Of a DNA stretch of 64,000 nt, positions 18,038 through 26,796 are shown in pieces. A model generated the notes under the pieces. That model did no database searches and was not told where the DNA came from. It worked only from the letters and a program-made list of their open reading frames with translations. The translations under genes were made by a program, and so were the position numbers. The stretch comes from M1-B18 sp048264125. GTDB taxonomy: Bacteria > Bacillota > Clostridia > Peptostreptococcales > Natronincolaceae. Every line of letters starts with the position of its first letter. The first letter of the stretch is position 1. The stretch lies in assembly GCA_048264125.1 (NCBI GenBank), contig JBLXDM010000005.1, forward strand, positions 62,001 to 126,000, given 5' to 3'.

Positions 18038-18067
18038 TTCGACATTTTTTAATTCTTTGTTTCGACA
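18038..18067 (-). promoter_or_regulatory. two tandem Spo0A-type boxes
   Basis: The heptamer TGTCGAA, the core of the Spo0A binding site, occurs twice on the minus strand at 18044-18038 and 18067-18061. The copies are in direct orientation and 23 bases apart. The nearer one ends 5 bases upstream of the putative -35 element. Binding is inferred; only the sequence match is seen. Confidence 0.45.
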
Positions 18068-18103
18068 TCGATCTATCTTTTCGATGACTCCTGCCCTGCT
18101 ATC

Positions 18104-19252
18104 CTATAGCTTTGAAAAGCGTTTTGAAGCACTTACTATGTCAGTTATTCTAATGCCATAGTTCTCGTCGATAACCACTACCTCGCCCTTTGCAACGCAT
18201 TGACCGTTAACTAAAATGTCCAGGGCTTCACCCACCAGCCTGTCCAGCTCTACAATAGTGCCGGGACCAAACTCCAATATCTCGCTGATACGCTTTACTG
18301 TTCGACCCAATTCGACTGTGACGTTCAAAGGAACATCTTGAATCAGCTCAATATTCTCAGGTATGTTTCTATTGTTGTTTGCATCAAAGGACTGGAATTG
18401 TGCCGGTTGAACATTAACCGGTGCACTCATCTGTCTTTGGGGCTGCTGTGGTGCATAGTACTCTTGTTGAGCTGATGAAGCTTGCTGTTGCGGCTGCTGC
18501 TGTCTAGCCTCCTGCACTTGCTTCTTCTCCATTACAGGCTTCTGCTGTTGAGGCGCAGGCTGCGGGGCTGCATTTGAGGCTGCAAAACCGTGTAGCAGCT
18601 TATCCACCATCTCTTTTCCAAAATTTAGTGGTATCAGCTGCATTATTTCGCTGTCGATTAAATCTCCAACCACCATCTTAAAGGATATTCTCACGAAGCT
18701 CATTGTAAACTCTGGAAATAGGTCAACGAACTCCTCTGCATTCAAAGCAATATTATATACCCTTGGTGGATATATATCTATTTTCTTAGCGAACATTTCT
18801 GATAAGGAGGTTGATGCTGAACCCACCATTTGATTCATGGCCTCGCTGATGGCACTCATATGAATTTCCGACATAGGCTCTGGAGAAGCAACGCCTGTAC
18901 CGCCCATCATTAAATCCGTAATTACCTTTACGTCCTCTTCCTTTAATATCAGAACATTTAAGCCCTCAAGACCCTCCTTGTATTTTACGTCAACTACGAC
19001 GAAGGGAAGGGAATAATTTTTTGCCAGGTCTTCAACACTAAGTACAGATACCTTTGGTGTGGTTATATTTACCCTGTTGCCAAGCAAGGTTGACAAGGTC
19101 GTAGCGGCTGTTCCCATACTGATGTTACCTATTTCACCTATAGTATCCTTTTCGTCATCTGTAAAATCTGTGTACTCATCATTTATGGTATTATCTAAGC
19201 CTGCGCCGTTCAGTAGGGCATCAATTTCCTCTTGAGATAACATTTCACTCAT
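18104..19252 (-). CDS. fliY: flagellar switch phosphatase FliY (CheC-FliN fusion)
   Basis: Switch-complex protein that also dephosphorylates CheY-P. 382 residues: an N-terminal CheY-binding peptide (MLSQEEIDALLNG), a CheC-like domain (about 30-215) with two Glu/Asn active sites (EIGNISMGTAATTL and EAMNQMVGSASTSL), a Gln/Ala/Pro-rich linker (about 235-295) and a C-terminal FliN/SpoA domain (about 305-380, LNVTVELGRT). Its start overlaps the end of fliM by 8 bases. Typical of Firmicutes. Confidence 0.97.
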   Translation of the reverse strand: MSEMLSQEEIDALLNGAGLDNTINDEYTDFTDDEKDTIGEIGNISMGTAATTLSTLLGNRVNITTPKVSVLSVEDLAKNYSLPFVVVDVKYKEGLEGLNVLILKEEDVKVITDLMMGGTGVASPEPMSEIHMSAISEAMNQMVGSASTSLSEMFAKKIDIYPPRVYNIALNAEEFVDLFPEFTMSFVRISFKMVVGDLIDSEIMQLIPLNFGKEMVDKLLHGFAASNAAPQPAPQQQKPVMEKKQVQEARQQQPQQQASSAQQEYYAPQQPQRQMSAPVNVQPAQFQSFDANNNRNIPENIELIQDVPLNVTVELGRTVKRISEILEFGPGTIVELDRLVGEALDILVNGQCVAKGEVVVIDENYGIRITDIVSASKRFSKL

Positions 19253-20240
19253 TCAGTTCATCTCCTTTCTTGTCAATCCTGGTGATCTTGACAGCCAGCT
19301 TGTTTTTATTTGTTCCTGGTATGCCATAATATTTCTGTTTATCACCGACTTGAATTTCTATTTCATTATTAACCAGGTTATCCAGCATGATGACGTCTCC
19401 CCTTTGAAGCTCAAGGAAATCCCTAACTGTAATACGGGTTCCCCCCAGCACAGCAGAAACAGTAACCTTACTCTTTTCAACCCTTTTCTTCAGCATAAGC
19501 TTTTCATTTTCTGTAATAGCCTTATTGATATTTGAGAACCAAAATCTGGTGCTTAGCTTCTCTAATATAGGCTCTATAACAATATGCGGGATACAAATAT
19601 TCATCATACCCTCAACCTCACCTATTTTCAAGCTTAGGGTTATAAGGGCTACGGTTTCGTTAGGGGATACAATCTGAATGAATTGAGAGTTGGTTTCAAT
19701 TTTATCCAGCTTTGGGTCCAGCTCTATTACATTTTCCCAAGGATCTATTAAAAGCTCTAGAATCTGTCTCATCAGCTTCTTAATCAAAGTAAGCTCGATT
19801 TCAGTAAAGCTTCTCTTTTCCTCCAGTGATTTGCCATTTCCTCCAAGAATTCTATCTATAAAGGTGAAGGCAATAGAGGTGGACATATCCATAACAATTT
19901 GTCCCGACAAAGGATTAAAATTTGCTATTGTAAGTAAAGCCGGATTTGATATTGAGTTGTTAAATTCGTAATAGGAAACCTCCTCAACAGATAACACCTC
20001 TGTATGAATATAGCTCCGAAGATGGCCTGAAAGAAAGGTATTAAGAAGCCTCGAAAAATTCTCGTGTATGATCTGTAATGTCCTTAACTGATCCTTTGCC
20101 AGCTTTTTAGGACTTTTAAAGTCATAGTTTCTTATCTTCTTCTCCTGCTTATCTTCTCTTATTTCCTCTACATCAACCTCACCTGTGCTTAAAGCCTTCA
20201 GCAAGGCATCTATCTCGTTTTGGGACAATACCTCAGACAA
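19245..20240 (-). CDS. fliM: flagellar motor switch protein FliM
   Basis: Middle of the C-ring; binds CheY-P and transmits direction changes. 331 residues: an N-terminal CheY-binding motif (VLSQNEIDALLKAL), a middle CheC-like domain (about 45-230) and a C-terminal SpoA domain (about 250-325, RITVRDFLELQRGDVIML). The start codon is TTG at 20240 with GGAGGTGAAG upstream. It lies between fliL and fliY. Confidence 0.97.
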   Translation of the reverse strand: MSEVLSQNEIDALLKALSTGEVDVEEIREDKQEKKIRNYDFKSPKKLAKDQLRTLQIIHENFSRLLNTFLSGHLRSYIHTEVLSVEEVSYYEFNNSISNPALLTIANFNPLSGQIVMDMSTSIAFTFIDRILGGNGKSLEEKRSFTEIELTLIKKLMRQILELLIDPWENVIELDPKLDKIETNSQFIQIVSPNETVALITLSLKIGEVEGMMNICIPHIVIEPILEKLSTRFWFSNINKAITENEKLMLKKRVEKSKVTVSAVLGGTRITVRDFLELQRGDVIMLDNLVNNEIEIQVGDKQKYYGIPGTNKNKLAVKITRIDKKGDELNE

Positions 20241-20252
20241 CTACTTCACCTC

Positions 20253-20663
20253 CTATTGGATTATGTAGTCGATAAAATAAATATTTGTTATATCGTTGGA
20301 ATCCATTACCTTATTTACTGACTGCATTATTTCGTGTTTTAGGCTCTGAAGACCATCTTTATCCAGAAGCTCCTCAGGCGTTTTCGATATTAATATTTCT
20401 ATAATACCGTCACGTATTATTGTATTCTTTTCCGGTAGCCTGTCAACAAGCTCCTTATTGATTGTTTCAAGTACTATGGTGCCCTTAAAGTAGGATCGCA
20501 CATTGCCAAGATTTGTTGAGAAGGGCTCCATACTGTACTCATAGGTCTTGACAGCCTTAACTGCAGGCTGATTGTCTTTAAAAAAGACAAAATAAAATAT
20601 TGTTCCAAAGAATGCCCCTGATAGAATAAAGCCTATTATTGAATATGTAACTATTTTTTTCAT
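20253..20663 (-). CDS. fliL: flagellar basal body-associated protein FliL
   Basis: Membrane protein that surrounds and supports the stators. 136 residues: one N-terminal membrane helix (about 7-28), then the extracytoplasmic FliL domain with YSMEPFSTNLG, KGTIVLE and a C-terminal IYFIDYIIQ. Normal length. It has a GGAGGATTAAG site. Directly downstream of motA, where motB would usually intervene. Confidence 0.94.
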   Translation of the reverse strand: MKKIVTYSIIGFILSGAFFGTIFYFVFFKDNQPAVKAVKTYEYSMEPFSTNLGNVRSYFKGTIVLETINKELVDRLPEKNTIIRDGIIEILISKTPEELLDKDGLQSLKHEIMQSVNKVMDSNDITNIYFIDYIIQ

Positions 20664-20710
20664 ACTTAATCCTCCAATTAAAAAGACTCAAGGTTATGTA
20701 ATTCTATTCC

Positions 20711-21502
20711 CTAGGCATTATTCCCGATGCCTTCCTGCTTTGCTTGAAGCTGCTCTCTGATTTTAGGAGGTAAGAAGGCCTTTAGCTTTTCTTCGATAAT
20801 TCTTGGGTTCTCACCGGCTTGAATTGAAAGTAAGCCCTCAACCATTATTTCCTTCCTCATTATCTCCTCACGGCTCCTCAGCTTAAGCTTATTGGCAATA
20901 GGTAAGAATATTAGATTTGCCAACAAAGAGCCATAGAAGGTTGTTATTAATGCCACTGCCATACTTGGTCCTATTGCAGAGGGATCATCCAGCTTCCTCA
21001 GCATGTTGATGAGTCCTATCAGCGTACCTATCATACCAAAGGCTGGTGCCAAGGTGCCCATCATCTCAAACAGCCCCTGTCCTCCCTTATGCCTTTCCTC
21101 TATAAAGGAAAGCTCGGTTTCCAATAGATTTCTTACAAGCTCCGGATCAGTACCGTCGACTATCAGCATAATTCCCTTCTTAAGAAATTGATCATCAATT
21201 TCCTCCGAAGCCTCCTCCAAAGCCAGCAGACCTTCCTTTCTTGCTATGTTTGCTAAGCTAATAATCTTGCTGATGATATCTCCTGCCTCTATTTGCTTGT
21301 TAGAAAAGGCCTTGGAAACTATCTTCATCGAATCTAATACCTGCTGCATTGGGTATGCAACAAAGGTACCTGCAAAAGTACCGCCCAAAACTATTGATGC
21401 TGAAGCTAAGTCAAAATAGGAGCCAAGATCACCATCTGTTAAAATACCAAAAATAACAAAGGCTAAACCTACGATTATCCCCATAATGGTTGCTAAATCC
21501 AA
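20711..21502 (-). CDS. motA: flagellar stator protein MotA
   Basis: Ion-conducting stator subunit. 263 residues with four membrane helices (about 5-25, 32-52, 150-170, 185-205) and the conserved GTLAPAFGMIGTLIGLINML and MAVALITTFYGSLLANLIF stretches. The start appears to be TTG at 21502 with GAGGTGTCGTC upstream. No motB follows: 47 bases after its stop, fliL begins. Its partner must be encoded elsewhere. The coupling ion (H+ or Na+) cannot be told from this subunit alone. Confidence 0.95.
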   Translation of the reverse strand: MDLATIMGIIVGLAFVIFGILTDGDLGSYFDLASASIVLGGTFAGTFVAYPMQQVLDSMKIVSKAFSNKQIEAGDIISKIISLANIARKEGLLALEEASEEIDDQFLKKGIMLIVDGTDPELVRNLLETELSFIEERHKGGQGLFEMMGTLAPAFGMIGTLIGLINMLRKLDDPSAIGPSMAVALITTFYGSLLANLIFLPIANKLKLRSREEIMRKEIMVEGLLSIQAGENPRIIEEKLKAFLPPKIREQLQAKQEGIGNNA

Positions 21503-21531
21503 GACGACACCTCATTTCTTAATCATGCTAT

Positions 21532-21726
21532 TTATTCTAAGTGGGCCAGAAAAATACTTCTCTTATAGGCTGCCACTTTTTTAATTACTTCGTCGGCACT
21601 ATCCACAACTATCATTTTATGTCCATTGGTCAAGGTGATGACAGTATCAGGAGTTTCCTCAATCAGCTCTATCAGCTCTGCATTGATGATTATCTCTGAA
21701 TTATTTAGCCTCTTCAACCTTATCAT
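21532..21726 (-). CDS. swrD: flagellar FlbD/SwrD family protein
   Basis: Small protein of about 64 residues with the FlbD pattern MIRLKRLNNSEIIINAELI, TPDTVITLTNGHK and VDSADEVI. In B. subtilis the homologue SwrD increases flagellar power by supporting stator function. The ATG at 21726 lies 8 bases after AAAGGA; the ATG 9 bases earlier would be too close to it. It stands between flgE and motA, the usual place. Confidence 0.92.
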   Translation of the reverse strand: MIRLKRLNNSEIIINAELIELIEETPDTVITLTNGHKMIVVDSADEVIKKVAAYKRSIFLAHLE

Positions 21727-21744
21727 GCATCTCATCCTTTAATT

Positions 21745-21768
21745 CCCGAGCACCCTCAGGTGCCCGGG
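21745..21768 (-). terminator. hairpin downstream of flgE without T-tract
   Basis: In the minus-strand transcript CCCGGGCACC (21768-21759) pairs with GGTGCTCGGG (21754-21745) around the loop TGAG. That is 10 pairs including one G-U that would be an A-C mismatch on the opposite strand, so it functions on the minus strand. No T-run follows. It is more likely an mRNA 3'-end stabiliser or partial terminator between flgE and flbD than a full terminator. Confidence 0.6.
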
Positions 21769-21782
21769 AGTATTATTTATTT

Positions 21783-23213
21783 TTATCTCTTCATATTGAC
21801 TACTTCCTGCAGCATTTCATCACTGGTGGTGATGATTCTTGAGTTTGCCTGGAAGCCTCTTTGGGTTGTAATCATATTTGTAAACTCTCTTGAAAGGTCT
21901 ACGTTGGACATTTCCAAAGCACCAGGGTTCAGGTTTCCAAAGCCACCGCCACCAGGAACACCCACTATAGGCTGTCCGGAGTTGGAGGTCACGCGATACA
22001 TGTTTCCGCCAGTCTTTTCAAGACCTGCTGGGTTTTTGAAGTTGGCAAGGGCGATTTGACCCATTACCTTTCTTTGGTTGTTATCAAAGATACCATAAAT
22101 CTCTCCTGAAGCAGATATTGTGAAATCCTCTAGGGTTCCCTGCTTATAGCCGTCGATTTTTGTAGCTGAAGCTGTGGAGGTGTTAGCGAACATTGTAATG
22201 TTGCTTAAATCAACCTCGAATGTGAAATTGCCAGCTCCATTTGTTAATCCGGCACCAACTGTTAAATTTAAAGTAGATGCACCTGTAAGCTTACCTTGTG
22301 CGCTAAAAGTTAGTGTAGGAGAAGTACCTCTAAGAGTTTTATTAGCTATGTTCGCGGCTGGGTCAACATGAATCATACTACCATCACTATTAACATAAAA
22401 GGTTTCAACCTTGTATTGATTATTGTCTACCTTTATATACGCCTGTTTTATCTGATGGACTCCTCCTAATTGATCGTAGACCTGAAAAGTTGTTTCCCTA
22501 GCCACAGTCTCTTCATAAGCAGAGTTAATTTCATAAACTACCCCTCCGCTCGGATGTGCTTTTTGAAGATATACGTAATCTGCTGTAGTTGCAGTAGCTG
22601 GGACATAGGGAACAGCAGCTACTGTGTTAGCAGCAGGTAAAGGTGTGCCAGCTGAAATATCAAAGTCGCCAACTGCCTTAGTCTCACTATCCAAATTCCC
22701 CTCAAACCCTACATTCTCCGTCACCTTAGCATCAAAGCTGGTGGCCTTAGAAATTACCAAGCCATCCAAGGTTGACTTCAGCACGCCATTTTCATCCGCC
22801 ATATAACCAAGTACCTTATAGCCGTCGGCTGTTACTAAATTTCCGTCGGTATCTACTGCAAAGTTACCGGCCCTTGTATAGCTTCTATTGACGCCGTCGG
22901 CTACAATGAAAAAGCCATCGCCGTTTACCATCAGGTCTGTGTTATAGTCGGTCCTTTCAACTGCTCCTCTGATATGGAAGGTATCCATTGAGGAAACATT
23001 GATTCCTAGACCTACCTGCTGAGGGTTTGTACCGCCTTTGCCATCCTGAGGAGAGCCTGCACCCCTTAGGGTTTGGCTGAAGACCTCCTGAAAGGTTACC
23101 CTTGAGCCCTTAAAGCCTACGGTGTTTACGTTGGCTATATTATTACCTATAACGTCCATTCTGGTCTGATGTGCCCTTAAACCAGATACGGCTGAAAACA
23201 TTGATCTCATCAT
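21783..23213 (-). CDS. flgE: flagellar hook protein FlgE
   Basis: Forms the curved hook joining rod and filament. 476 residues with the N-terminal rod-protein signature MRSMFSAVSGLRAHQTRMDV, followed by IGNNIANVNTVGFK. The mid-domain is variable and Ala/Thr/Val-rich (about 180-330). The C-terminal FlgE/F/G motif is ALEMSNVDLSREFTNMITTQ. The middle part is the surface-exposed, fast-evolving hook domain. It has a GGAGGTC site and is flanked on both sides by stable hairpins. Confidence 0.96.
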   Translation of the reverse strand: MMRSMFSAVSGLRAHQTRMDVIGNNIANVNTVGFKGSRVTFQEVFSQTLRGAGSPQDGKGGTNPQQVGLGINVSSMDTFHIRGAVERTDYNTDLMVNGDGFFIVADGVNRSYTRAGNFAVDTDGNLVTADGYKVLGYMADENGVLKSTLDGLVISKATSFDAKVTENVGFEGNLDSETKAVGDFDISAGTPLPAANTVAAVPYVPATATTADYVYLQKAHPSGGVVYEINSAYEETVARETTFQVYDQLGGVHQIKQAYIKVDNNQYKVETFYVNSDGSMIHVDPAANIANKTLRGTSPTLTFSAQGKLTGASTLNLTVGAGLTNGAGNFTFEVDLSNITMFANTSTASATKIDGYKQGTLEDFTISASGEIYGIFDNNQRKVMGQIALANFKNPAGLEKTGGNMYRVTSNSGQPIVGVPGGGGFGNLNPGALEMSNVDLSREFTNMITTQRGFQANSRIITTSDEMLQEVVNMKR

Positions 23214-23243
23214 AATAATTGACCTCCTATTCTAATTGGTACT

Positions 23244-23269
23244 CCATTTCCTCCGTCATTCGGAAATGG
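23244..23269 (-). promoter_or_regulatory. hairpin upstream of flgE
   Basis: CCATTTCC and GGAAATGG (23244-23251 and 23262-23269) form a perfect 8-bp stem with a 10-base loop, about 30 bases before the flgE start. It would lie in the 5' region of a processed flgE message. The role is inferred. Confidence 0.45.
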
Positions 23270-23291
23270 TAAGCCTCCTAAGTGGTCCGGC

Positions 23292-23669
23292 TTAGATTAT
23301 TACAGCACCGTCGATATTTGAAAATGCATTTTCCTTCAGCTGCTCCTCCACTGCGGCGGTTATTACCGTTTTGTTGGTTACACTGGCCACAAATACCCGA
23401 TTGTCCATCAATATTAAGGTGTCCTTAATGCCCTTTCCTTGAGCGATATTGAAGGCTTGGTTTATTCTAGCCATGTCCTGAGGTGTGAGCTTGATATTTC
23501 TTGTTTCTAACCTCTCCATTGCATGCTTTGAAAACTTAACCTCTTTGTTTTGATATAGCTGCTGCTGCAGCAATTGATCAAAGCCTCCACCGGATGGTAT
23601 GCGGTTTTGAACTGGATTTAGCTTCGGCTGCTGTATGGAGTTAGGTTTGATCTTAAAATTGTCATACAT
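23292..23669 (-). CDS. flagellar operon protein of the TIGR02530 family
   Basis: A 125-residue cytoplasmic protein with the family core FSKHAMERLETRNIKLTPQD, then NQAFNIAQGKGIKDTLILMD and VFVASVTNKTVITA. Members sit between flgD and flgE in Firmicutes flagellar operons and are thought to take part in hook formation, but no biochemical role is established. Complete, with a GGAGGGAATAG site. Confidence 0.88.
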   Translation of the reverse strand: MYDNFKIKPNSIQQPKLNPVQNRIPSGGGFDQLLQQQLYQNKEVKFSKHAMERLETRNIKLTPQDMARINQAFNIAQGKGIKDTLILMDNRVFVASVTNKTVITAAVEEQLKENAFSNIDGAVII

Positions 23670-23704
23670 TTCTATTCCTCCCTACTCCAAGGCTGTATGT
23701 ACTT

Positions 23705-24115
23705 TTATTCCGTTGGCGTTTCCTCTACCTCATCCTCACCCGGTACTTCTTCATCGGGATCAGGATCATTTGTACCGCCTAAGGTCACGTTGATTTTTTC
23801 CAGCATCTCAATGATATTCGTCTGGCTCTTTACCAAATTGTTGTTCATAGTCTTAATATGCTCCATAATACTGGTCTGTGAAGCCGTCATGGTGGTGTTA
23901 AGGTTTTGCATTTGCTCCAGTGAAGAAAACTGTGCCATCTGGGCAATGAATTCCCGGTCCTCCATTGGGTTTAAGGGGTCCTGATTTTGCATCTGGGTTA
24001 CCAACAGCTGTATAAAGGTATCCTTATTTAGCTCAGAGCTGTTTTTAGTCGTTGTGCTGGCGGTGGGGTCGTAAATTCTATAATTGTGTTGGGTTTCATT
24101 AACTGTAGTACTCAT
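23705..24115 (-). CDS. flgD: flagellar hook capping/assembly protein FlgD
   Basis: Scaffold at the growing hook tip. 136 residues with the FlgD N-terminal signature LNKDTFIQLLVTQMQNQDPL followed by NPMEDREFIAQMAQFSSLEQ. The C-terminus is a short acidic Glu/Asp/Pro tail. The Tudor and fibronectin-like domains of the longer proteobacterial FlgD are missing, which is usual for short Firmicutes forms. Between fliK and the TIGR02530 gene. Confidence 0.94.
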   Translation of the reverse strand: MSTTVNETQHNYRIYDPTASTTTKNSSELNKDTFIQLLVTQMQNQDPLNPMEDREFIAQMAQFSSLEQMQNLNTTMTASQTSIMEHIKTMNNNLVKSQTNIIEMLEKINVTLGGTNDPDPDEEVPGEDEVEETPTE

Positions 24116-24127
24116 AATCTTTACCTC

Positions 24128-25522
24128 CTAGGCTAAGCCTTCAAAATTTGAGTTGATTGCGTAGGGATTTATTGCCTGTGCTGCATCCTCCATGTAATTG
24201 ACTGATGTCGCTGCCCCTACCGAAGACAATCTTTTAAGCCTTTGTCTATGCTGCTGCATTTGTGATTGCTGGAATTGGAAGCCTTCCTGCTGCTGCCCGA
24301 CATTTACCTCAAGGCTGCTGACATTGATTCCCTTTTCGCCAAGGTTTATTTTCAGCTGGTTCAGATTGTTTTCAATAAGCTCCTTAATCTGATAGTTTTC
24401 TGTAAAGACCTTAGCCGTCATAACACCCTTTTCTATAGATAATTCTATAGAAAGGCTTCCAAGGGCTTCGGGTGAAAGCTTCATTTTAATTTCATTCTTA
24501 TTGTTGTGAACCAATAGCTCCACCTTATTAACGATTTGGTTTAAGAGATTTTGAGGCTCACTTTTCTGTATATCCTGCTGCATAGAGTTTACAAATTTTG
24601 TGATTATGTCAGCCTTTTCAGTGTTAATACCAAATCCCACCGGCTGTAGAATTGCTTCCTCTGTATCTGCCTTCACCGGCTCCTGCTGCTCCTTCGTTTT
24701 CGAGTCTTTGCTCATCACTGGCTCCTTTGGTGCTGCCTCTGTAGCGATTTCTGTTATGGCCTGTGCTTCCTCCTCCACCGCCTCCGTCGAAACAGCTGCT
24801 GTTATAGAGGCCTGCTGAGGCTTCACCGTTATCTCCGTCATATGAATGCCTTCTGTCTTGGTGTCCACTGCCTCTGTCTTAGCTAAAGGCTCCCTAAGCT
24901 GCTTTTCCTCCTTCAGCAAAGCTGAAAGCTTTTCTACAAACAGGGCCTTCTCCTCAGGAGTTAGCTTTACTTCCTCCTCGCCCTCCAGCTGCCCCAGAAG
25001 ATTGTTTAAGGCATCCACTAGGCTCTGAGTATTAACAAGCTCCTCCTCCAGCTGTAATACAGCATCGGCAATTAGCTTCTTATCCTCATCCGTTAGCGGA
25101 ACTGTTAGATTTAGTTGGTTTAAAAGGGCCAGAATATCCTCTGCCAATAGCTCATAGGGTATTGCTTCCTCTTCGATTAACGGTGTGTCACCATTAGCTG
25201 CCAGCTCAGTATTCTCTGTTGCCTCGTTATTCTGTAGCTTCTTATGAGGCCTTTCCTCTACTGCTGTATCCCCTTTTGTTTGCTGCTTGGCCTCTGTAGG
25301 AGCTTCATTAGAGGTCTTAGCTGTCTGCTTCTGGTCCTGAGGCCTCTGTTTACTGCTGTTGATTCCTTCATTGCTTTGGCTTGCCTGACTGCTTTGATTC
25401 CTCTGGCTTAGCTTTCGGTTAAAGATATTGGAGAAATCATTATTCCCTGTAGGCTTCGTTTGCTGCATTGGAGAATTGGCTGTCATTCTTTCCTTCATTT
25501 GAAAAATAGCATCTATCGTCAT
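24128..25522 (-). CDS. fliK: flagellar hook-length control protein FliK
   Basis: Measures hook length and triggers the FlhB export switch. 464 residues: a long low-complexity N-terminal part rich in Gln, Glu, Ala and Thr (about 1-330), the molecular ruler, and the C-terminal Flg_hook domain (about 335-420) with KMKLSPEALGSLSIELSIEK and QLKINLGEKGINVSSLEV. The Gln-rich tail follows. The N-terminal composition is normal for this family. Start preceded by GGGAGGTGAG. Confidence 0.93.
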   Translation of the reverse strand: MTIDAIFQMKERMTANSPMQQTKPTGNNDFSNIFNRKLSQRNQSSQASQSNEGINSSKQRPQDQKQTAKTSNEAPTEAKQQTKGDTAVEERPHKKLQNNEATENTELAANGDTPLIEEEAIPYELLAEDILALLNQLNLTVPLTDEDKKLIADAVLQLEEELVNTQSLVDALNNLLGQLEGEEEVKLTPEEKALFVEKLSALLKEEKQLREPLAKTEAVDTKTEGIHMTEITVKPQQASITAAVSTEAVEEEAQAITEIATEAAPKEPVMSKDSKTKEQQEPVKADTEEAILQPVGFGINTEKADIITKFVNSMQQDIQKSEPQNLLNQIVNKVELLVHNNKNEIKMKLSPEALGSLSIELSIEKGVMTAKVFTENYQIKELIENNLNQLKINLGEKGINVSSLEVNVGQQQEGFQFQQSQMQQHRQRLKRLSSVGAATSVNYMEDAAQAINPYAINSNFEGLA

Positions 25523-25553
25523 TTTCTCACCTCCCTTCGTTATATAATATATC

Positions 25554-26786
25554 TTAATTTCTCATTAGCTTGTTTGAAAGCTCCACTGAACGTGTGGTGC
25601 TTAGCTCCGCCAGAATATTTGCCACCTGTGCAGGCTTCATTCTCTTCAAGACATCCATCACCAGCTGCTCCTGAGTAAAGACAATTTCCTCATCATCAAA
25701 CTGATGTCTTTGATATACCTGATTAGACCTTAGCATCTGCTCTATTAAGGCTGCCAGCTCCTGGGGACTCAGCTTTTCGTACACCAGCAGCAGCTCCTTT
25801 AGGTTTGTCTCATAGCTCTGCATAACCTGAACTGCTGTAGCCAGCTTGACAGCCAGACCGCTTTCCTCCCTCACGAGTGCCTCCTGAAGACCTATGCTGT
25901 CATATAGTCCAAGGACAAATTCCTTGTCGGTGGATAGGGCCAGCACCTCTGCCGCCTTTTTTAAGCTTAGGCCCTGATATATAAGGGCAAGATTCTGATT
26001 ATTATACTTATCATTGCTGCCTATTTCCGTAAAAAGCTCCTGGGGCTTCTTACTTTCATATATCTCCGCCAGCTCCTTCATGTTATATTCATTTAGCTCA
26101 ATAGCATCCATTTGTCTTGTTACTTCAGTCCTCTTGCTAATGGCCATATTGAACATGATATCCTGCCTTATTTCCGAGTTCAGATAATACAAATAATTTG
26201 CTGCCTGCTGAGGCTGAAGCTTGGAAAATAATTCAGTGAATTCCAGCTGGGTAACCTCGCCTTCACTGTAATTTTTCTCAATTTCCCTAACTGCCTCGTT
26301 CTGCTTTAGACCACTGTAATGCTTGATCAATGCATCTATTCTGGCTGTCTTTTCGCTGTTCATATCCTCAATAATCCGTTGCAGCACATCACTATTTATA
26401 TCGGTATTTCTTATAACCTCATTTACTCTAGCCATCTTTACGGGGTTCTCCCTATTTAATAAGGGTATGAGATCATTAAACAGCTGTTGATTATCATTTC
26501 TGATCAGCATTAGCTTGTCCACCAAACGCTCATCGTCAAAGGTTATGTAGTACTTTGCGATCTCTCGCTTTATACCATACTCCTCCTCCCTAGTGGGGAT
26601 ATTGGAAAAATGTCTTCCCAACCCTCCAGGTAAAACGGATAAGTATTTATTGGAGGCATGCCTGAAATTTTCATTGCTGTAGTAGGTGATTAAAAAGGTT
26701 ACTAACGGTACCATTAAGAAGGCTAAGGCAATAACCAGCAGTGCCTTTAGCTTGCTATTCTTTTTTATCTCTAGGCTATTGGTCAT
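25554..26786 (-). CDS. large YlxF-position membrane protein with MgtE_N-like repeats
   Basis: About 410 residues. One membrane helix near the N-terminus (about 13-35), then an almost entirely helical extracytoplasmic region with several segments resembling the MgtE N-terminal superhelix, such as FSKLQPQQAANYLYYL, YQGLSLKKAAEVLAL, YEKLSPQELAALIEQM and RMKPAQVANILAEL. B. subtilis has the smaller ylxF in this place between fliJ and fliK. This protein is about twice as long. The ATG at 26786 (GAGGACAACA upstream) is chosen because the longer reading would overlap fliJ. Probably a flagellar stator or export accessory; function unproven. Confidence 0.7.
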   Translation of the reverse strand: MTNSLEIKKNSKLKALLVIALAFLMVPLVTFLITYYSNENFRHASNKYLSVLPGGLGRHFSNIPTREEEYGIKREIAKYYITFDDERLVDKLMLIRNDNQQLFNDLIPLLNRENPVKMARVNEVIRNTDINSDVLQRIIEDMNSEKTARIDALIKHYSGLKQNEAVREIEKNYSEGEVTQLEFTELFSKLQPQQAANYLYYLNSEIRQDIMFNMAISKRTEVTRQMDAIELNEYNMKELAEIYESKKPQELFTEIGSNDKYNNQNLALIYQGLSLKKAAEVLALSTDKEFVLGLYDSIGLQEALVREESGLAVKLATAVQVMQSYETNLKELLLVYEKLSPQELAALIEQMLRSNQVYQRHQFDDEEIVFTQEQLVMDVLKRMKPAQVANILAELSTTRSVELSNKLMRN

Positions 26787-26796
26787 ATTGTTGTCC

